Below, piece by piece: positions 32,537 through 44,400 of a DNA stretch of 64,000 nt (position 1 is the first letter of the stretch; every line of letters begins with the position of its first letter). The stretch is from positions 32,837,920-32,901,919 of the forward strand of contig CM034599.1 in the NCBI GenBank assembly GCA_020091685.1, read 5' to 3'. This stretch comes from Lutjanus erythropterus. Taxonomy: Eukaryota > Chordata > Actinopteri > Lutjaniformes > Lutjanidae. A program made the position numbers and the translations under genes. Under the pieces are notes generated by a model. It worked only from the letters and a program-made list of their open reading frames with translations. It was not told the origin of the DNA and did no database searches.

Positions 32537-32950
32537 CATCAATCTGACACTGAAATGAGAGCTGACAGCAGCAAAGAGAGGAGCAGTTTTTAAGTTTGAC
32601 GGCAACAAGATGCAGAGGTCGTGGCAAAATCTGATTGGTTGTAACTGAAAGAGTGAAAGCTCTCAATCAGCTGATTGAGTCAGAAGTGAGAAAAGGAAAA
32701 TGGAGAGACAAAGAGAAGGTAAATAGAGCGAGCATGATGATAGTGTTCCTTATTGAACTTCTGCTAAGCTTAAAAAATGTACATAAGATTCAGACAGCAC
32801 AATCAAATATAAAAAAGAGCCACAATCTGTGTTTCTGTATTTGGTTTTTGTTAAAGATTGTTGAGGATTTCTTCATTTGGCTTTGTTTTTGCTGCAGTAC
32901 TTTCTCTCTCTCTCTCAGGGAGACTGTAGTCTAGTGTCTTATTGGATGTG
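32537..32950 (+). repeat. Tandem duplication of ~410 bp, copy 1
   Basis: Blocks in order: AATCTGACACTGAAATGA, TGCAGAGGTCGTGGCAAAAT, CTCAATCAGCTGATTGAGT, AAGATTCAGACAGCACAATC, CAATCTGTGTTTCTGTATTT and GACTGTAGTCTAGTGTCTTA. All recur in the same order in copy 2. No frame is open through both copies. Confidence 0.85.
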
Positions 32951-32959
32951 GATTGGAAC

Positions 32960-33372
32960 TCATTGATCTGACACTGAAAATGACAGCAGCAGAAAGAAGA
33001 ACAGTTTTAAGTTTTACAGCATGATTGGCTTGCAGAGGTCGTGGCAAAATCCGATGTGTCGTTACTAAGAGTGAACATTCTCAGTCAGCTGATTGAATTT
33101 GAAGTCTGAAAAGAAAAAGAAAGAGACAGAGAGCTTCATACATACACTTAAGATTCAGACAACAAAATCCAATGCTGAAATGTGCTGCAATCTGTGTTTC
33201 TGTATTTGGACCTGTTCTCTATAGTTAGACCCCGTTTTGGTATTTTTTTTTTCAATCTGAGAAAAATTGGTGAGGATTTCTGCATTTGACTATGTTTTAT
33301 TTATTTGCTTGAGTTTCATTTAGCTGCAGTGCGTTGAGCTCTCAGGGCGACTGTCGTGTAGTGTCTTATTGG
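32960..33372 (+). repeat. Tandem duplication of ~410 bp, copy 2
   Basis: Adjacent head-to-tail copy of 32537-32950, at about 70-75% identity by eye. It has an insertion near 33210-33250 with a poly-T run and lacks the GAGCGAGCATGATGATAGTG segment of copy 1. It ends GACTGTCGTGTAGTGTCTTA. The divergence shows an old event. Confidence 0.85.
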
Positions 33373-34079
33373 CTGTCTGCAGCATCTGGCGTCCCTGGAT
33401 CCTCTCTGATTGTGACCTTTCACATGTTCCATAGCTGCACTGCTCAGCTAACACAGTTAGGAGTGGGAGAGAGTGAATTAAAGTGCTCAGAGTGAGGAGC
33501 ATCGGGAGGAAGGATGTAGAGAGGTATGGCAGGTACTCAGCTGGATTCCTGTATTCTCTCTGCCAATGTTTTGTCGCGGTCTCGCCCCCTGACCAAACAG
33601 GACATAAGACTCACCACCCCATGCTGTTGTAGCTCTGCTGCTGCCCTCATGTACCATTCATGGCTTTTATTCCAATGATTCTCTGTTGTTTATAGCACTC
33701 CTCCTCCTCCTCTCCGTGCTGGGTGTGTTTATTTTTTAACCACCACAAAGGTTGTGCAGCATCTTTTCTATTCAGACTAGTGGCAGACTGATACAGTCAG
33801 TGCTGGTCTTGAATTATAAATATGATAGCTGCCAATCAATACTGTCAACCTCTAATATGCTTCAGCTTCTTTTTAACCACAGCTTGTCAGTATTTTGATG
33901 TTAATATTAATGTAACATGCCTGACCAGAGTTTTACCCATGATGACAGTATGTAAAATGTGCAGTGAAACCTGCATCACCCTGCCTTAAGCCCATTGGAA
34001 AATACTCTGATTAATTGTATTAAAGTGAAACAGTGTGAGACAATGGTGATTGCCTATGGCCCAGTGATGGAATTGTTGC
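33373..34079. other. No recognisable feature
   Basis: Unique-looking sequence with a short CTCCTCCTCCTC run near 33700. No gene seen. Confidence 0.5.
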
Positions 34080-34400
34080 AGTATTTATATATTTGCAGTA
34101 TAAGGTCTGTTATTTCTGTATAGCAGACCATTGCTATGCATAATAGACCATACTTATGAAGGACAGACCATTTCTATGGGCACAGCTCTGATCATAGACT
34201 CTGGAGGAACAATAAATCACTACAATAATTTTAAAATTAATATTTTGTGTCAGATTACTGATTTTTGCTACATGCCCATGTAACAAGCAGGACATATACA
34301 TTGAACAGGTCATTACTGCAAGATAAACCCCTTCAGGATGATTCAAGACCTGTCCTGTGTCATCCTGTCAGGGTTTATTTCATAATAATGACCTGCTCAC
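34080..34400. mobile_element. Repeat with AGACCATTGCTATG words
   Basis: GCAGACCATTGCTATGCATA, TAGACCATACTTATGAAGG and CAGACCATTTCTATGGGCAC are three diverged copies of a ~22-bp word. This layout is known from a common fish repeat. Ends are not resolved and it is non-coding. Confidence 0.5.
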
Positions 34401-34424
34401 TGTACATTATCCCTTACATAACAA

Positions 34425-34502
34425 GCTGCCCAAACTGGGATTAGAATCCACAACCTTCTTGCTGTGAGGTGACAGTGTTAACCACTGTTCCACTGTGCTG
34501 TC
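34425..34502 (-). mobile_element. tRNA-like head fragment of a SINE/LINE-type repeat
   Basis: GGGATTAGAATCCACAACC is a mutated form of the reversed tRNA B-box (GGATTCGAACC). It is followed by TTCTTGCTGTGAGGTGACAG and GTTAACCACTGTTCCACTG, the usual plus-strand look of this fish repeat inserted in minus orientation. No tRNA cloverleaf is complete, so it is not a tRNA gene. Confidence 0.6.
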
Positions 34503-34917
34503 CATTCGCCAATTTGGTGTCACCAAATAAATTAGAACTCAAATCTTTGAGATTTCCACTAAAATGGATTCTAATTGTGACATGTTTTCACCAAAAAAAA
34601 AGTACCCAAATGATCATAAAAACCACACCTGCAGCATAATCCATATTTCCACTGATTTAAATACTCTGATATATCCAAACTCACTCATTGGCTAGAGTGA
34701 GCCCCCTGGGGTAGCTGTTTCCCCCTTGTTTCCAGTCTTTGTGCTCAGCTAATTTAGCTGACTGCTGGTTGTAGCTTCATACTCAGCATACAGACTGGTA
34801 TCATCCCAGTGAGAAAGCAAATTAGTATACCTCCCAGAATGTCAAAGTTTTCCTTTTCATGCTTGCATTTACTCAAGTTTCTCTGAAGTCTAAAACGTCT
34901 TTCACTCTGTTTTTCAG

Positions 34918-35002
34918 GTGCAGCAGCTCAAGTGTTGTGGCTCTGGAGTGATAAATGTCAACCTGTCCTGATATTTGTATGGGTCTTTCTCCTCAACCAA
35001 AG
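34918..35002 (+). other. Candidate 85-bp spliced exon
   Basis: A pyrimidine-rich stretch ending CTCTGTTTTTCAG precedes the segment, and AAAG|GTGAGT, a consensus donor, follows it. One of the three frames (starting at the third base) is open throughout, with AAAQVLWLWSDKCQPVL then a hydrophobic run. Frame one gives QLKCCGSG before a stop, reminiscent of a tetraspanin CCG motif, but I do not think that is meaningful. It could be a coding exon, a UTR exon, a lncRNA exon, or chance. No neighbouring exon was identified. Confidence 0.25.
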
Positions 35003-36705
35003 GTGAGTTCATCCTCTTTTCAGACAGGTGCATTGTGGTTTACTGTTACCATTGGATTTATGTAACAGGTGTTGTGCTGCACTGCTCAGACCTTATTCCC
35101 ATCTGCAAATATGCATAAAGTTCCTAGAAAGCTATAAAAGACATAACATCAGTAAGTGAAAATGATGAATTACAGACATGACATGTGGTTTAATGACTTG
35201 CTCATAAATCTTTAGACTGAGGAATAGATGACTTTGGTGTCGTGTTTTATTATATGAAGTCCAAAAGTATGGTACATTTATAGGTGAGTTTCAAAACACT
35301 TAAAATGTAGTTGGATTATGTGAGTAGCTGATGCTGCTTTTGCTATGATGGATCCTGTCTGCCATTGAGAAAAAAGTGAGTAAGTTAGTTCTTTGTGCCG
35401 CTAAGATCAAATTTACATCCACAAGACAGTTTCAAAGGAAAAGACACAAGCGCCGCTATTAGATCCTGTTGTGGTATTTCTTTCACATCCTAAGTAACTG
35501 CTGTATGCACCCAAGATCTTTTCCAACAACTTTCTTGGGTTGTCCTTGCATTCACTGTCTTCCAAAGCATTGATGTTTGAAAGAGGTAAAGTTTCTTGCC
35601 ACCTGACAAACAATTCAGGCCTTGATGTTGGTTGCCCGGGAGCTGTAAACTGGAGTTGAACCTATTTGTGGAAGCTCTGTCTCCAAAAAAACAAACAGCA
35701 AAACGGTCAGCCTTTTCTTTGGTCACACTGACAAGATGACTCTCTTTAGCTGCTGATTTACGAGAACGCTGAGTCGCTGCACTACAGTGTGTTGTTCCTT
35801 TTTTGCTGCTGACGTTAATCTCATGTCTGGCGGCTTAAACCGGTCATTTGCGTAGTTCGGCAGAGGAGAAAGTGGATTCCGACTCCAGGTCATGTTTTGT
35901 TTCTGTCTCGGGCTTGTACTTTTTTGTTTAATGGGACTGAGCTACTGCGCTGGCTGTTCTTAGGGGAGCAGTACATCACCGGAGCTGCATCTGTGCACCT
36001 CAGCCAGGAGTTACGGCCTGGCCTCAGATGAGATATCAGCTTTAAGGCTTGACATGAGGGGAAGATTTAAAGACTTGCAAAAAATAAAATTCACACAAAA
36101 TGGTGAAGACAGCCAGACTCTGACATGCAGTTATTGAAAGCACTGGGAAGGGAGATTAACCCACCTCCACCACCTCCCTCAGGCTACCATTCATCCCCAG
36201 TTGGTGCCTTCTTTGCTATCCCCCCGAGAGGCTGCAGGGCTGCTGGGACGGAACAACTGAGTGACTCCTCGCTATCCTCTCCTGCTCCACTGCCTCTTAG
36301 CATTTTACAGTGTGCTGCTAAATGTTTTTAGTTTGCTTTTATGATTTCATATTTCATTTTCTGCCTCTCCGAAGCCCTAAAATCCCTCCTTTATGATTCA
36401 TCAAGGTGGGAATGAGTGGCCATCTGTGGACCGAATGTTTACAGCAGATTGGCTTTAAGAGAGGTCAACTCACGGACACACGCTCAACTGCTCCTCAAGC
36501 ACCCTGCAGTTCAACCAGGAGTCATTCAGTGGATGGTGTTTGAGAAGTTTTGATTTAGAGCCAGTGAAAATTATTTATTGAAGCAATTTATTTTCCTTTC
36601 TGGAGACCTGTTGATAGTTTTATGTGTAATATTATAGAGAGAATTTGCAAAAATAAAGTAAAGTTAGGATTACAGAACAGAAAATGTGACCACAGTACTG
36701 CATTT
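35003..36705. other. Unique-looking sequence, no gene seen
   Basis: Overlapping minus-strand frames at 35413-35726 and a short plus-strand frame at 36125-36331 have no recognisable domain. No repeat was recognised, which is notable in so repeat-rich a window. Confidence 0.45.
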
Positions 36706-37363
36706 GGTAACAGTTTATTTGTGTGTGCGTACGACTGTCATGTCCATGACCATGTTATGACACCTGTCATGAACATGAAAGAGTCTTTCTGAATGTTTAT
36801 GACTGTTGTCATTGAGTGTCATTTGGTTAATTATGTAATTTTTATGGCAAAGTGGACAGTGAGAGTGAGATGCCTTTGTTATGACAACTCTACATTAACC
36901 AATACAACATAGCATGTCAATGTCTTTGTTATAAGAACTTGACATAAACCAAGACAAAAGTATCTTTGTCATGACAACTTGACATTATCAAACTGTTTAG
37001 CATTACGTTCTACTGTGTCATGATGTCCAGTGTCAAAACCAACCACATATGACAGTATAAAGTAATGTTAAAATGTAGAGTTAAACAGTTTCTTGATGAT
37101 GTCAAGTTTTCATGAGAAAGACATCGACAGGTTGTTACAACAAAACATTTTTGTCTTGCATAATGTCAAGTTGTCATAAGAAAGTCATCTCAAATAATGT
37201 CAACTTTGTACTAAAAGTGACATAATTGACAGAATGACACTGAACAGTAAGTTGACAGCAGTCATAAAGATGCATTAATACTCCTACATGTTCGTAAGGG
37301 AGTCATGACATTGTTATGACAGTGTAATGGCGGTCTTATGTACCCTCCTTTGAAACCGTTGCC
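36706..37363. mobile_element. TGTCATGAC-rich fold-back element, copy 1
   Basis: The ends GGTAACAGTTTATTT and GAAACCGTTGCC are inverted relatives. The inner left block (TGTCATGTCCATGACCATGT) and the inner right block (GTCATGACATTGTTATGACA) pair as well. In the left half a ~60-bp theme of CTTTGTTATGACAAC, GACATTAACCAA type recurs three times. In the right half the inverse (AATGTCAAGTTGTCATAAGA) recurs. It is a non-coding long-hairpin element, related to 47699-48208. Confidence 0.8.
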
Positions 37364-38361
37364 TGGTTTTCTTAGCTTTAGCTTCTTTAGCTTAGCTTCT
37401 ACTCTCTATGGCTTCAGGTTAGCGAGGTGGTACTACTTTTTTAAGAGTAAAATGTCAAGTCAAGTCAGTTTTATTTAGTGCCAAATCATAACAGAAGATT
37501 CTTAGCTCACTTTTCATGAAAAGCAGATAGCAGAGCTCTTTAAAAATGAAACTAGACACTATGGGTCACAGCTTTTAACTTCTTGTTCTCTCTGTTTGTA
37601 GTGGCCAACACACAGCTGCTGCTTGCATTCGAGTGTTGTACGTGTGATCACAGCTGAATGGAATCTTACCCAGTGAGGGTTTTCTCTTTTAATACTATAT
37701 TCAGTGTGACCTTTCTCAGTGAAACTTCAGCAGCTGCCCTTCAGTTATATATATAATGTTCACACATCAGCCTTCACTACACCTGCAGTACATTTCAGGG
37801 TACAACAGGTTCGGCTTGTAACCCTCACTGAGTAAATGCTAGCTGGAGAAGGTTAAGTGCACTGGAGTGGAGTTATCCATCCTCGAGCCCCGCCTCTCAA
37901 ATCAAGGTAGTTTTATCCTTGAATCCATGGCTCTCCAAAATGGCACTAGTTTAATTAACTCTCTGGAGCCTCTCTAAGAAAGGCCATTTTAATAGAGTTT
38001 GAATGCATATTAATCTACTGGCAAGGGACCAATTATGGTTGACTGTCACTGAGAGTGCATGCGTTGTGTGGACTAATATGACCTCTCCAGTTCTGCTAAC
38101 ATTATATTGTTTTTAACTGTGGAATGTTTTCTTTGGGGAAAGATCATGACTGTAGATTGAAAATGTGGAATTTACTAAACTGTGGCCTGTAACTGCCTGA
38201 ACTGCTGCTTTTCTTTGTCATATCCTTTGGAAAACTAAATATTTATGGTGTTGGACTATGGGTTGGAATAACACAAGCAATTTGATTACATCATCTCAGG
38301 CTTTAGGAAATAATTTGTTATGTTTTACAGACAGATTAATCACTCATGAAAATAAGTGTTA
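37364..38361. other. Mostly unique, with one short repeat fragment
   Basis: 37455-37500 (GTCAAGTCAGTTTTATTTAG, TGCCAAATCATAACAGAAG) matches the start of a common fish repeat that begins in the same way. The rest is unremarkable. Confidence 0.45.
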
Positions 38362-38378
38362 AATATATATATATATAT
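38362..38378. repeat. (AT)n microsatellite
   Basis: Eight AT units. Simple sequence. Confidence 0.85.
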
Positions 38379-38597
38379 CCCTAAAAACTGTAACAACTGG
38401 ATGCAATGCATCATGCAACATGAAATAGTGCAATAGTGCTGCAAACAAGCTCGCTAGCTGTGGTGCTAAGATAACTTGTTGATCCTGTATAGAGTGCTGC
38501 TGGGTGTGAGCCAACAGTGGCCAACCAACTGTATGACTGACCAGGACATATAATCTGTTCCTCTCCATGTACATATGGTGACTGTAGTCACTGTAAG

Positions 38598-38790
38598 ATT
38601 TTTACGCCTCTGTGCCAGTGACAGCTGAGGCCGGAGACGTTATGAGTTTTCGTCCCATTCTCGTGTATGCGATATCTCAGCTATGCCTTGAGGGAATCTC
38701 TTCAAATTTGGCACAAAGGTCTACTTGGATTCAGGGATGAACTGATTAGAATTTGGAGGTCAAAGGTCTGTTGTAGATTTTGTAGCTTAT
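38598..38790 (+). mobile_element. Teleost repeat with GCGATATCTCAG motif
   Basis: TTCGTCCCATTCTCGTGTAT, GCGATATCTCAGCTATGCC, TTGAGGGAATCTCTTCAAAT, TTGGCACAAAGGTCTACTTG and GGATGAACTGATTAGAATTT form the conserved core of a very abundant teleost repeat, here diverged. Non-coding. Confidence 0.7.
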
Positions 38791-39598
38791 TTAGAGCAAC
38801 AGCCATATTTAAAGCATTGTAGGCCACCACAATCTCATTAATTTTACGGATACTGAGCTTCAGCAAAGTCAGCATGTTTCTCACTGGAAGTTATTCACTA
38901 GAATCATACATGTCAATATAGTGATAACTTCCCTTTTGCCAAAAAATATAGTTCCTTCGAAGTCTTCACTATATGTATTATGAGTCTGGACAGACATGAA
39001 TATAAAATGCAACATGACTGGTTTTCTTAGACATACAACCCTGAGGCGGTAATTCTAGTTTCTGTGTAACTTGGTCAGTTCATGGCAGATATGTCTGAGT
39101 CAATAGCACAGTAATAGAAGCCGACCTCCCGTCCATCATTCCTTCACCACACAACGCAAAGTCTAAGGATTGCTTCACTATTCTGTTCCGTCAAGTTATA
39201 TCTGTCGACATGTTGGACAGAAAACTGTGTCACTAACAGTAGCTAGCTGGTGTCTATTTAGTTAGACTTTCAGTTCCCACTGGGGTCACCCGTGCTTTTG
39301 CTATTTTGGATTAAAGTGTTCACTGAAATGGCATACATTACAAGTTGGCTCAGCTCTGTGCTGCACTCCAGCTGAATGGAAATGAAAATTGTTCCAGAAA
39401 GTTTTGAAGTAACTTTTCCTGACTGCGGTGTTGAATGTGCAGAGGAGGACTTTTAATAAGGCAGCCTCAGCCAGGAGTCACACAGACTGTCTCTAAGGGC
39501 CAACAGGCCCATAGCCATGAACTCCCAGCTTTCCCACTAATGCACTACTTTATTCTCTCCCTCTCTGTTTCTCTCTCGCACTGACACCTTTGAAAAGC
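38791..39598. other. No recognisable feature
   Basis: Unique-looking sequence with short frames only. CT-rich towards 39550-39580. Confidence 0.5.
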
Positions 39599-40820
39599 CG
39601 GTGTTTTGTTTTCATTTGCAGGAAGAGGGACCACTGGCCCACAGCCCAGTGATCCGCAATGGCCTGTTTTCCCAAATAATTAAGATAGAAGAGAATTTAT
39701 TAAAGTTAATTATACTTTTTTTTAATAGTGCAGATACACAGTCGCTCAATTTTGTTTTGGTCCCCATCCTGCCTCCTTCACATTACATTTTTTGCATGAT
39801 TAATAACAGCACTTCTGCAGGAGAATTGCTACCTCAAGTGACATTTAGGCCATGTCGCCTTTGAAATGATTTCTTGTCACCCAGTCCCTAAGCTTCAGGA
39901 AGTGTTCAAACATTGTTTATTACTCATTTTGATTCATTCAATGTCAGAATGAGCCCGAGGCCACTGTTTATCATTTTATGCACTGAGGGTATATTAATGG
40001 GGCAGGGAAAACGACTTTAATAAGTTAATGTACACCAAGTAAGAAGGGCTTTTTTTATGACTGGATCTGGCAGCGTGAATTGGTTGAGACAGAGGGTGAA
40101 ATGGGTTTGCAGCCATGCAGTCGACTCCAGTCCACAGTCGAATTTGCAATCTTTTAAGGAAATTAGAGGTTGTAATGATGAAGCCTTCAAGTTCTTCCTG
40201 TCTGCATTTACTACGGTAATGAGTCTAACCATACTCGTATCATGCCATTTCCAACATTTCATCTGCGGCAAAGCACTTACAGTGAAAAAGGGGTTTTCAG
40301 CCTCCTTATATGATTGCATGTTTGACTTCAGAAAAAAAGTTAGTGGAGCTGGAGGTGTGGCTGGTGTAAAGCTGATATTTGCGGAGGCTCCAGACATGAA
40401 TGTGGTCGGGTTCAGTCGTAACTCTGAACCAAAGTTCATGTGTATTTGCTGCACAGTCAACCTGCCGCTATAAATATATGCCTGATTTGTCAGTGGTACC
40501 ACATTAGTGAGGCTATAGAAATGCTTTGGGACCAACTGTCCCATTTCACTGGAGTTGTTTGTATAGCATTGAGGCACATGTTTACAGCTGCTCTCAGTAA
40601 TAATTATATCCTCCAGAGTAGTGTGGAGGGAATGTGCATTTAGCTCCAGTGGGCCTCACTTCATGGGGGACAATTGTTGGTGTTTTATTAAACACTCACA
40701 AATTATGGTGCCAGCCAAGAATAACTGCCATCTTCAGTTTGTGACATTTGTGTCACTCTGTATTTCATTGTGTGGCAGTGATCAGTGTTTCCCTTTAGCT
40801 TTTCTTCTATTAATATAGAG
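39599..40820. other. Repeat-free block with homeobox-type motifs and overlapping long frames
   Basis: No transposon similarity is seen for more than a kilobase. TAATTA sits at 39677-39682 and 39707-39712, with further ATTAAT words nearby. A TTTTCATTTGCAG acceptor-like sequence precedes an open frame at 39622. The longest frame of the window (40017-40577, minus, 186 codons) overlaps a 138-codon plus frame (40057-40473). Neither shows a known domain. Long frames on both strands of one stretch fit a conserved non-coding element with few stops better than a gene. Confidence 0.35.
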
Positions 40821-41390
40821 AGTTTAGATTCTTGGTCTACTGACAGAAAAGGTCACCATCCACCCTGCCTGTGTTTCTAATTCCTTTTTTCTTCAGGGCT
40901 TATTGAATTTCTAAAGTAGCTGGTAATATCGGTAATAATAATAAAATGAGCAAAGACAACAGATCATGAATATAAGAGCTAACTTTGTTGTCTGGGTTTG
41001 CATTATCACCAGTAACAGCTGCTGTTCCACACTAGATTTCCATGTGTAATGTTGGCTAGTAGGGCAGTGGACCTACATGTGTTTTTTTTTTCCAGGGCTG
41101 GTATGGATACTATTTACAAGGAATCTTGTTCCGGTATTTGGAACATAGATACTGTGGCCAGGTAGGACTAATGTTGTGGGGCAGTGGGCCCGGCCAGACC
41201 TGTAAATCAGTCAGGCAGTAATTGAGCAATTATAGACACCTGTTGGTAGATTGTGTGGCTACTGGGAGGGAATTGACTTTGGCTGTATGTAGGCCTAGGA
41301 TGTTGTCTGGTTTGGCGTTAAAGCTGCATGCCAAATAGAGATTTTGGTCTTGTAGTCGGACTGGGAACGCAGATGTTTTTGCTCCATGGG
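40821..41390. other. No recognisable feature
   Basis: Unique-looking sequence. TCCAGGGCTGGTATGGATAC at 41092 resembles the end of a small DNA element, but no partner is seen. Confidence 0.4.
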
Positions 41391-41394
41391 GCTT

Positions 41395-41480
41395 GGGTGG
41401 TATAAAGGTATTACAGTATATCAGGGTATTAAGAACTCCTGAAGGTATGGTTTTAATACCATCCTAATAAAATAAAATTA
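41395..41480. mobile_element. Short GGTATTACAGTATATCAGGG repeat fragment
   Basis: GTGGTATAAAGGTATTACAG, TATCAGGGTATTAAGAACTC and GGTATGGTTTTAATACCATC recall a teleost non-autonomous element. Only this short part is recognisable. Confidence 0.4.
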
Positions 41481-44400
41481 AACTGATAGGGAGGTGCTGT
41501 ATTGTAGTGCCTAACACGTGCCAGCAGGGGTCAGTCTCTGTGCTCCAGTGCAGCTGAGGAGACAAACGTGACTTTCACAAGAATTAGAAACATGGTGTCT
41601 GCGGTGTAAAGTTACAGGACAACTAGTAAAGAAGTAAAATGCTTCTGCCCCTGTATTTTGGATTTAGTCCAGATGATAAAGGTAAGCTAGCAAACACTTC
41701 AGACTACTGACTGGTCAGAGTAGTGTATCATAGTGAGTGTATGACTTTACAGTGTGTAACAAGTGTGAGAAAGGTAAAATGGCCAAGTAAATACTGGCGG
41801 TGTATGCACAGCGATGGTGCTGTAAATGTGCATTTTAGATTTGAGCATCATATTACAGTGGTGCAACTAAACAGTGCACTAAAATATGCTTCTGAAAACA
41901 TTTTAGGCAAAAATAGATGAGGCAGTAACAGAATCTTGTCTAATATTTGACAGTATTTGTGTGTAGTGTGTGTTCAAATGACACTTTTTTGCTCAACTTT
42001 ACTGAGTCAACAAAGTGCGCACATATGTTTAGATCTACTGTGACCTTTAGAGGAACTTATGTCATATACAGCCCCTTTAAATTTGTACTGAAATGCCTTT
42101 AAGCATAAGTTTAATTAAGCCAGAACTTTTCAACATTATTATAGTTTATCTTATTGGCAATCAGATTAAATTATTAACTCTGGTAATTGCAAAAATACTG
42201 AGTATCGGATGTATTTCTAATATATCAGCTACAAGAGCTGATTAATCGGTTGACCCCTATTAGCTTGACAGAGGTTTGTCAATGTGGAATGTGCAATAAA
42301 AAAGTTTTGGAAATGTGAGGATGAGGGCTGCATACAAATATGTCTCTAAAAAGATTATTTTAAAGTGTTTTCAATCTAAGTTGCTTTATTTCAACTATTG
42401 AAAATGTCTATAATAAGCTTTCTTCTTCCCCCCTTTCTGTGTGTAATGGAAACCTGTCAATACAATACAGCATTACTCTGATACTCTCACTCTCATTAGT
42501 GTAGTAGTTGGATGTACAGTATAGAATATATAAACATATGCTATACAGGGGCTAATTCTAAAAATATTTCATACTTTTGATTTTTTCTTTGCAGCTCCAC
42601 AGATTGCTGTTGATTAAAAAGCCATTCAGGATAGAAAATGGTATGAAGAAACAACAAAAACTGTACCAAGCACATTAAAAGAAATTATATTTATGTTACG
42701 GTATTTGCAGTAGTAATTAACTACTACCACACATTGTGGCAAAGCTTGCTGTTTATTTTCAGTGCGTGCATCTGATGGCGAGTAGTGCAGCGTTGCCCTT
42801 GTTGTGGTGTTTTGAGACTGGATTTGGATGCGTGGTGGTGATGCAGCAGAGGGTGGCAGCGGCAGAGAACCGGCAAGCGTGACTAATCCGGGGATCTCCT
42901 GTGTGGCGTGTACAGCTAGCCGTCCTTCACGCCTCGCGCCTCCCTGATGGATGCTGCACACCCACGGCCTCATACACCAATGGATGGGGGGGAAAATGGT
43001 ATGATTTGGAGGCAGTGTTGCATAGATCTCAGTGCATTATCGCCACATATAGGGTAGTTTAGACTTTCATTAAGGGGCCCAGCAGGTAGCCGACAAAATT
43101 TAAGGTTCTTTTACTTACCAGTCACTCCACTTTTTATAGCTCTACTTGTACTGTCTGGTATTGTTTCTTCCAATAGGCAGAAGAAAGGGGCACAAAGTAA
43201 TGAAAATACATCAGTGCTTCTATGTACTGGCACATAATTAGGGAATGTCTGGCTTTTTAGTGTCTTTATATCAGCGCCATTTGCTGTGTGAGTAGCCAGA
43301 GATAAGCTAGGTTTTCACTTACAAATTAAGCAAAGTGGCCATTGTTTACTGTCAAGAACAAAAGTGGTACAACTTCATCTGTTTGCACCAAAATTAACTT
43401 CTTGGCTTGACCAGATGCTAGGGTTTTACCAATGTAAAAACTTTCAAAGTAGTTTGATATTAAGTCAAATACCGGACCAGACAGGTAATATTGAATTTGA
43501 CCACTTAGTTTTATACATGACCCAGCTGCTCAACATAATAAAAGCCTAGAAGTGGACTTATGAGTTCTTGTAAGTGTTTCAGGATAAAAGACTTAAAAGA
43601 CTCTTTAATTTAACATGGATACAGGAAGTGTTGTTTGTATTTGCAGTGTAATACAGTAACTTCAACAGGGCAAGTAGGAGTGGATTTTTAAAAAAGCTTT
43701 GTCACTTTACCATGTTGTATCTTACTGACTGTGCTGACAAACTATAGCTGGCTGGCTATCGTGCTAACATAGCAAACAGGGACAGGGTTATATCACAGCT
43801 GAAAATGGAAGATGATGGGGTCATTTTCAACTCAACAATGATGTATTTCTTAAGCTAGTTAGCAGTTTAGCTGCACGCCACCAACTGCTCAGCTGTGATG
43901 CATAATCTGCTACATGTGCTGCAGAGACTGCCCACATTTCCCATGATGCCTTCCAAGTTATAGCTGAAACACATATGCAAATGTTACTTTTTGTTAGTGT
44001 TAATGTGTTATTTATGTGCTGGTTTATGGTTGTAACCATGAGTGAGTCAGCTGTTGCCTTTCATATCTTGTGTTCCTTGCTCCTCTATTCTTGCCACGGA
44101 GATCTACTTTTGGTTTCTTTGATATGGACATTTCACAAAGAGAAAATTTAGTGAAATAAAACCCCCTGTAAGCTTGTCTAACAAACTGAATTGGTAAAAC
44201 CAGAAACCAACATATAGGTGCTTCATGTAACTCCATAAAGCATAATTGCCTATTTTTGTAGGGTGAGGGAAGCTGGTGAGGGATCATGTATTTGGTTCTA
44301 GTAAAGCCTGTTTGTGTGTTCTGCCCTTTGGGTGAATTCCCTCAGTAACAGGTGAGAAAAACAGCTGACTGAGTCCATTATTGACACGTTTCTTTTTGTC

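Noticed and set aside
34425..34502. tRNA gene
   Set aside because: Only a mutated B-box-like stretch is present; no acceptor, anticodon or D arms can be paired. It is a repeat fragment.
34918..34960. QLKCCGSG peptide as a tetraspanin CCG motif
   Set aside because: The frame stops after 17 codons and there are no transmembrane segments or further cysteine motifs around it.
40017..40577. 186-codon minus-strand frame as a protein-coding gene
   Set aside because: No recognisable domain, no splice or promoter context, and an overlapping long frame on the other strand. One frame of this size is not surprising in 64 kb searched six ways.
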